Below, in pieces: positions 14,163 through 17,950 of a DNA stretch of 17,950 bases (position 1 is its first letter; each line of letters begins with the position of its first letter). This DNA comes from an uncultured Clostridia bacterium. GTDB taxonomy: Bacteria > Bacillota > Clostridia > Oscillospirales > Butyricicoccaceae. A program made the position numbers and the translations under genes. The stretch lies in assembly GCA_910586575.1 (NCBI GenBank), contig CAJUJQ010000061.1:1-17950 (forward strand). Reading direction: 5' to 3'. A model generated the notes under the pieces. It saw only the letters and a list, made by a program, of their open reading frames with translations. It was not told the origin of the DNA and searched no databases.

Positions 14163-15515
14163 TTGACCAGGGATTTTGTCTGGGGCGCGGCAACCAGCGC
14201 CTATCAAATCGAAGGGGCCTATGACGAAGACGGAAAAGGCCGGAATGTTTGGGACATTTATACGCATGAGCCGGGGCATATCTTCGGGGGACACAACGGG
14301 GATATTGCGTGCGATCACTATCACAGGTTCCGTGAGGACGTTTCACTGATGAAGGAAATCGGGCTGAACGCGTATCGTTTTTCGGTTTCCTGGGCGCGGC
14401 TGCTGCCGGAAGGTACGGGAAAAGTCAACGAAGCAGGCGTACAGTTTTACAGCGAATTGATTGACGCGCTGTTGGAAAACGGGATCACACCGTATATCAC
14501 CCTTCATCATTGGGATATGCCCTATGCGCTCTGCAAACGCGGCGGCTGGATGAACCCGGAAAGCCCGGAATGGCTTGCGGCGCTCGCAAAGCTGGCGGCA
14601 GAGCGGTTCAGTGACCGGGTCGCGCACTTTTTTACGCTGAATGAACCGCAGTGTTTTGTCGGGCTGGGCTATCTGACCGGCGTCCACGCGCCCGGATTGA
14701 AATGTCCGCTGCGGGATACCTTTGAAATGGCGCATAACGCCTTAAAAGCGCATGGGCGTGCGGTGCAGACGCTTCGCCTGTATGGGAAACAGCCGCTTGA
14801 AATCGGTTATGCGCCGACCTGCTCGGCGGCTTATCCGGAAACGGAAAGGCCGGAGGATGTGGAAGCGGCGCGCCGGGCCATGTTCGCGCTGCCGGAGGAC
14901 GACCGAAACTGGGCATGGAATGTTTCCTGGTGGTCCGATCCCGTATTGCTGGGGCGGTATCCGGAGGAAGGGCTGGAACGCTACGCGCCCTATCTGCCAA
15001 AAATCACAGAAGCGGATTTGAAGCTGATTTCGGAACCGATTGATGTATATGCGCAGAATATTTATAATGGCCGCTGTGTTCGTATGGGAATTGACGGACA
15101 GCCGGAGTGGGTGGAGCGCTATGCGGGATTCCCCAGGACGTCGAACGGCTGGCCTGTCACGCCTGAAGTCCTGTACTGGGGTCCGAAATTCCTGTATGAG
15201 CGTTATAAAAAGCCGTTCTATATCACAGAAAACGGCATGGCATGTCACGATGTAGTTTCTCTGGACGGCAGGGTACATGACCCGAACCGGATTGACTTCC
15301 TCGCACGGTATCTGCGGGAATTAAAAAAAGCAGCGGCGGAAATTGATCTGCGCGGCTTCTTCCAGTGGTCCTTGATGGATAATTTTGAGTGGAAAAAAGG
15401 CTATTCGGAGCGATTTGGATTGATTTTTGTGGATTATCGAACGCAGAAACGCATTTTGAAGGATTCTGCGGAATGGTATCGTGAAGTGATCCAAACGGAC
15501 GGCAAAAATTTGTGA
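14163..15515 (+). CDS. GH1 beta-glycosidase (beta-glucosidase/beta-mannosidase-like), TTG start
   Basis: This 450-residue protein has full-length GH1 architecture: FVWGAATSAYQIEGAYDEDGKG at the N-terminus, YRFSVSWARLLPEG, the acid/base block TLNEPQCF (Glu161), and the nucleophile block YITENG (Glu356), ending with FFQWSLMDNFEWKKGYSERFG. No signal peptide is present, so it acts inside the cell on imported or partly processed oligosaccharides, retaining hydrolysis of beta-glucosides or beta-mannosides. No ATG fits the family start; a TTG at 14163 lies 8 nt after GGGAGGA and gives the usual first residues, so I chose it over an upstream frame that overlaps the mutase gene. It would clear residues that the phosphorylases cannot use. 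Specificity is not settled by sequence reading. Confidence 0.92.
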   Translation: MTRDFVWGAATSAYQIEGAYDEDGKGRNVWDIYTHEPGHIFGGHNGDIACDHYHRFREDVSLMKEIGLNAYRFSVSWARLLPEGTGKVNEAGVQFYSELIDALLENGITPYITLHHWDMPYALCKRGGWMNPESPEWLAALAKLAAERFSDRVAHFFTLNEPQCFVGLGYLTGVHAPGLKCPLRDTFEMAHNALKAHGRAVQTLRLYGKQPLEIGYAPTCSAAYPETERPEDVEAARRAMFALPEDDRNWAWNVSWWSDPVLLGRYPEEGLERYAPYLPKITEADLKLISEPIDVYAQNIYNGRCVRMGIDGQPEWVERYAGFPRTSNGWPVTPEVLYWGPKFLYERYKKPFYITENGMACHDVVSLDGRVHDPNRIDFLARYLRELKKAAAEIDLRGFFQWSLMDNFEWKKGYSERFGLIFVDYRTQKRILKDSAEWYREVIQTDGKNL

Positions 15516-15539
15516 GAAACACCGTGGGAGGAAATCAGG

Positions 15540-15770
15540 ATGCAGTATATAACGATTCCGGAGGCTGCGATCCTTTGGCATACTGTGCCTCAAAGGGTGC
15601 GCCGGGGCTGCGAGACGCATCAGATCAGCGGGGCAGTTCGATTTGGCCGCAGTTGGCTGATTCCGGAAAATACATCGCTGCCGCAAGATGTGTTTGATAA
15701 GAATTATGGACTGGGAGTGAACTGGGAAACGCAGTATCCGGTTCGCCTGCGGGCAAATAATGGAGTGTGA
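15540..15770 (+). CDS. Small helix-turn-helix (excisionase/MerR-like) protein
   Basis: This 76-residue protein has a winged-helix pattern seen in small Firmicutes HTH proteins: YITIPEAAILWHTVPQRVRRGC for the helix-turn-helix, then AVRFGRSWLIPENT for the wing. Related excisionase-like proteins bind DNA, but many lone copies of this size have no known target. GGGAGG lies 10 nt before the ATG. It starts 24 nt after the GH1 stop, and its last codons contain the GGAG ribosome site of the ManA-ROK gene, so it is co-transcribed and probably translationally coupled. It could be a local regulator; it could also be a leftover of a mobile element, though no integrase is nearby. Confidence 0.75.
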   Translation: MQYITIPEAAILWHTVPQRVRRGCETHQISGAVRFGRSWLIPENTSLPQDVFDKNYGLGVNWETQYPVRLRANNGV

Positions 15771-15774
15771 TAAA

Positions 15775-17646
15775 ATGAGCATTTTAAAGCTGAAGCCGAG
15801 CTGTAAAGATTATCTTTGGGGCGGGCATCGACTGGCAGAGGAATATGGCAAGGAAGATATTGGCGGGATTTTGGCGGAGAGCTGGGAATTGTCCTGCCAC
15901 CCGGACGGGCCGTCCCGGATCGAAAACGGCGCGTATGCGGGGAATACCTTACAGGAGTATATCGACCGGCAGGGAAAAGAAGTTCTTGGCATTCATTGCA
16001 GGCGGTTCCGTGATTTCCCGATTCTGATTAAATTCATCGACGCAAAGGACAATTTATCCATCCAGGTGCATCCGGACAACGGATATGCGCTGCAAAACGA
16101 AGGGCAGTATGGCAAAACCGAAATGTGGTATGTAATGGATGCCGGGGAAAACGCGTTTCTGTACTATGGTTTCAAGCGGGAGATCAGTAAGGAGGAATTT
16201 GCGCAGCGCATTCAGGAGGATACCCTGCTGGAAGTGCTGAACGCCGTTCCGGTGCAAAAGGGCGACGTGCTGTTTATCGAAGCGGGTACGATTCACGCCA
16301 TCGGAAAGGATATCCTGATTGCGGAGATCCAGCAGAATTCAAACGTAACCTATCGTGTCTACGATTACGGCAGGGTCGGGAAAGATGGGAAAAAACGCGA
16401 TTTACATATCGAGAAGGCGCTGGCTGTCACAAACCGCGTTCCGATTCTTCGGGATAAAAGCAGCTATCCCCATGTAGCGGACTGCGACTATTTCACAGTT
16501 GACCGCCTGAGCTTGGACGGCAGCGTCATGAAAAGAATGGAGGGCTTCGTAGCAGAAGAATCCTTTGCAAGCATCCTGTTTTTGAGCGGAAAAGGTACCA
16601 TTTCAAGCGACGAGGAAACGTTATCCTTCCGAAAGGGAGACAGTTTCTTTATCCCTGCGGGAAGCGGAAGCTACCGCATTGAAGGCATCTGCGACGCGCT
16701 GATTACAACGATCCGGGATAAGGCCGGACAGGTTCGCATTGGCATTGATATTGGCGGTACAGATGTCAAAATCGGCTTGGTGGATGTACATCATAAGTTG
16801 ATTGCGTCTTCTATAATACCGACACAGGCGGAACGTCCGGCGCAAGAGCTTATTACAGAAATAGGGGAACAGACAAAGGCGCTGCTCTCCAGGCAGTGCA
16901 TTGCACTGGAGCAGTGTATGGGCGCTGGTGTCGGTGTTCCCGGTACGGTCGACCGGAAAGCGGGGACGGTCATGTATTCTAATAATCTGCGGTGGGAAAA
17001 CGTTCCGCTGGCAGAAATGTTGGGCAGATTCCTCCCAATTCCCATCCAAATTGCGAATGACGCAGACTGCGCGGCGCTTGGAGAAGCCGTTGCGGGTACA
17101 GGGCTTGGGTATCAGAATCTTGTTATGGTCACACTTGGTACCGGTGTCGGCGGCGGCGTGATCATGAACCACCGGGTTGTCGATGGCAGTGAATTGGGAC
17201 ACATGGTCATTGTAGAGAACGGTGAACCGTGCACCTGTGGCAGACGCGGCTGCCTGGAAGCGTATGCTTCTGCAACAGCTCTTGTGCGGGATGCAAAACG
17301 CGCGACTGGCGAGGATATGCTGCCAGAAGACATTTTTGCAGCGGCATCCGCCGGGAATCTTGCTCTGAAAGAGGTTGTGGATACCTATATTCGCAGGCTC
17401 GGAGTGGGCATTGTTAATATGATCAATATTTTCCGTCCGCAAATCGTTTTGTTAGGCGGCGGCATTTCCCAACAGGGGAATGCACTGCTCGACCCGATTT
17501 GGGAAATTGTGCGAACCTCATGTTTTGGCGGAGAAAAAAGCAGTCTTCCGGAATTGGCGGTTGCCACATTGGAAAACAAGGCTGGGATGATTGGTGCTGC
17601 GGCACTCATTTATGATGCCTTTCAGTGGAATGAAAATGAACCCTGA
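15775..17646 (+). CDS. Bifunctional mannose-6-phosphate isomerase (type I) - ROK sugar kinase fusion
   Basis: This 623-residue protein joins two enzymes in one unbroken frame. Residues 1-315 form a short-type cupin mannose-6-phosphate isomerase with zinc-ligand motifs QVHP (His99), KTEMWYV (Glu116) and AGTIHAIG (His174). Residues 321-623 form a ROK kinase with the phosphate-binding IGIDIGGTDVKIG, the catalytic-Asp region IANDADCAALGEA, the TLGTGVGGG loop, ELGH and the zinc motif CTCGRRGCLEA. The isomerase makes fructose-6-phosphate from mannose-6-phosphate; the kinase likely phosphorylates glucose and/or mannose. The domains meet within a short linker near 310-322. GGAG lies 9 nt before ATG 15775; an in-frame ATG at 15760 lies before this site. 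The two activities together finish the catabolism of every monosaccharide the locus yields. Confidence 0.92.
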   Translation: MSILKLKPSCKDYLWGGHRLAEEYGKEDIGGILAESWELSCHPDGPSRIENGAYAGNTLQEYIDRQGKEVLGIHCRRFRDFPILIKFIDAKDNLSIQVHPDNGYALQNEGQYGKTEMWYVMDAGENAFLYYGFKREISKEEFAQRIQEDTLLEVLNAVPVQKGDVLFIEAGTIHAIGKDILIAEIQQNSNVTYRVYDYGRVGKDGKKRDLHIEKALAVTNRVPILRDKSSYPHVADCDYFTVDRLSLDGSVMKRMEGFVAEESFASILFLSGKGTISSDEETLSFRKGDSFFIPAGSGSYRIEGICDALITTIRDKAGQVRIGIDIGGTDVKIGLVDVHHKLIASSIIPTQAERPAQELITEIGEQTKALLSRQCIALEQCMGAGVGVPGTVDRKAGTVMYSNNLRWENVPLAEMLGRFLPIPIQIANDADCAALGEAVAGTGLGYQNLVMVTLGTGVGGGVIMNHRVVDGSELGHMVIVENGEPCTCGRRGCLEAYASATALVRDAKRATGEDMLPEDIFAAASAGNLALKEVVDTYIRRLGVGIVNMINIFRPQIVLLGGGISQQGNALLDPIWEIVRTSCFGGEKSSLPELAVATLENKAGMIGAAALIYDAFQWNENEP

Positions 17647-17723
17647 TGGTTGAAAAAATCTTCTTTATATCAGCGCTTCTCTTCGACACTTATCAAGTTT
17701 ACATGATAGGCGCTGAAAAAGGG

Positions 17724-17921
17724 ATGAGCCAAAATTCAAGAAAATGGATTAGATGTCCTGCTTGCGGCAATAAAACTCGGATAAAGGTGCGGTGCGATAC
17801 CGTGCTTTACAGATTTCCTTTGTTTTGTCCGAAGTGCAGGCAGGAAAATCTGATAAATGTGGAACAATTACAAATTACTGTTGTAAAAGAGCGGAAAAGT
17901 CTGTATAATGGTGTAAAATAA
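17724..17921 (+). CDS. Cysteine-rich KTR-domain mini-protein
   Basis: This protein of about 65 residues has two CxxC pairs (WIRCPACGNKTR and FPLFCPKCRQENLI), a probable zinc ribbon, with the KTR tripeptide that names the family, then a basic tail. The family is common in Firmicutes, often inside conjugative or mobilisable elements, and has no known function that I can state. The start is uncertain: ATG 17724 fits the family length but AAAAAGGG is directly against it, whereas in-frame ATGs at 17703 and 17646 would add a hydrophobic leader. The 17646 option overlaps the ManA-ROK stop (TGATG). The protein ends shortly before an A-rich stretch near the window edge. Confidence 0.75.
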   Translation: MSQNSRKWIRCPACGNKTRIKVRCDTVLYRFPLFCPKCRQENLINVEQLQITVVKERKSLYNGVK

Positions 17922-17950
17922 AAAAAGCCAAAGTGCGAAGCATCAGGTAT

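Noticed and set aside
1..17950. CRISPR arrays, tRNA or rRNA genes, toxin-antitoxin or phage-defence genes
   Set aside because: No regularly spaced repeats, cloverleaf-like sequence, rRNA segments or defence-type domains were seen on either strand.

Overview
The window looks like part of a Gram-positive Clostridia chromosome, probably Oscillospirales/Ruminococcaceae-like. The evidence is a GC-rich but not extreme composition, AGGAGG-type ribosome binding sites, DUF624/YesL-type accessory membrane proteins, a carbohydrate ABC importer without its own ATPase, and a ManA-ROK fusion. The genus cannot be fixed from the sequence alone.

The core is a beta-mannan / beta-manno-oligosaccharide utilisation locus built on phosphorolysis. 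A divergent intergenic region (12177-12451) separates two transcription units. The leftward unit (minus strand, about 12176 down to 1987) encodes, in order, a solute-binding lipoprotein, two ABC permeases, a GH130 manno-oligosaccharide phosphorylase, an AGE-family (cellobiose 2-epimerase-like) epimerase, a GH130 mannosylglucose phosphorylase, an SGNH/sialate-O-acetylesterase-type carbohydrate esterase, a 67-residue two-helix membrane peptide, a DUF624 membrane protein and a membrane-anchored protein of unknown function. A LacI-family regulator with its own strong promoter follows (810-1820). The rightward unit (plus strand, 12452 to about 17921) encodes a phosphohexomutase, a GH1 beta-glycosidase, a small HTH protein, a mannose-6-phosphate isomerase fused to a ROK sugar kinase, and a cysteine-rich KTR mini-protein. 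A lone PTS IIA(Glc)-type protein lies at the left end (271-729).

The inferred pathway has these steps. Manno-oligosaccharides are imported and deacetylated. GH130_2 shortens them to release mannose-1-phosphate. The epimerase converts mannobiose to mannosyl-glucose, and GH130_1 phosphorolyses that to mannose-1-phosphate and glucose. The mutase makes mannose-6-phosphate and the isomerase domain makes fructose-6-phosphate. The ROK domain phosphorylates free glucose or mannose, including sugar released by GH1.

Four genes carry one lesion each in an otherwise clean reading frame. The esterase, the binding protein and permease 1 each have a single in-frame TGA. The PTS IIA gene has an apparent one-base loss in a T run just after its best start. 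TGA is also the ordinary stop of many intact genes here, so a changed genetic code is unlikely; decay, sequencing error or readthrough remain open. Two copies of a roughly 160-bp dispersed element (55-214 and 8628-8790) have imperfect terminal inverted repeats that differ between copies yet stay self-complementary within each copy. This is the most unusual non-coding signal in the window.
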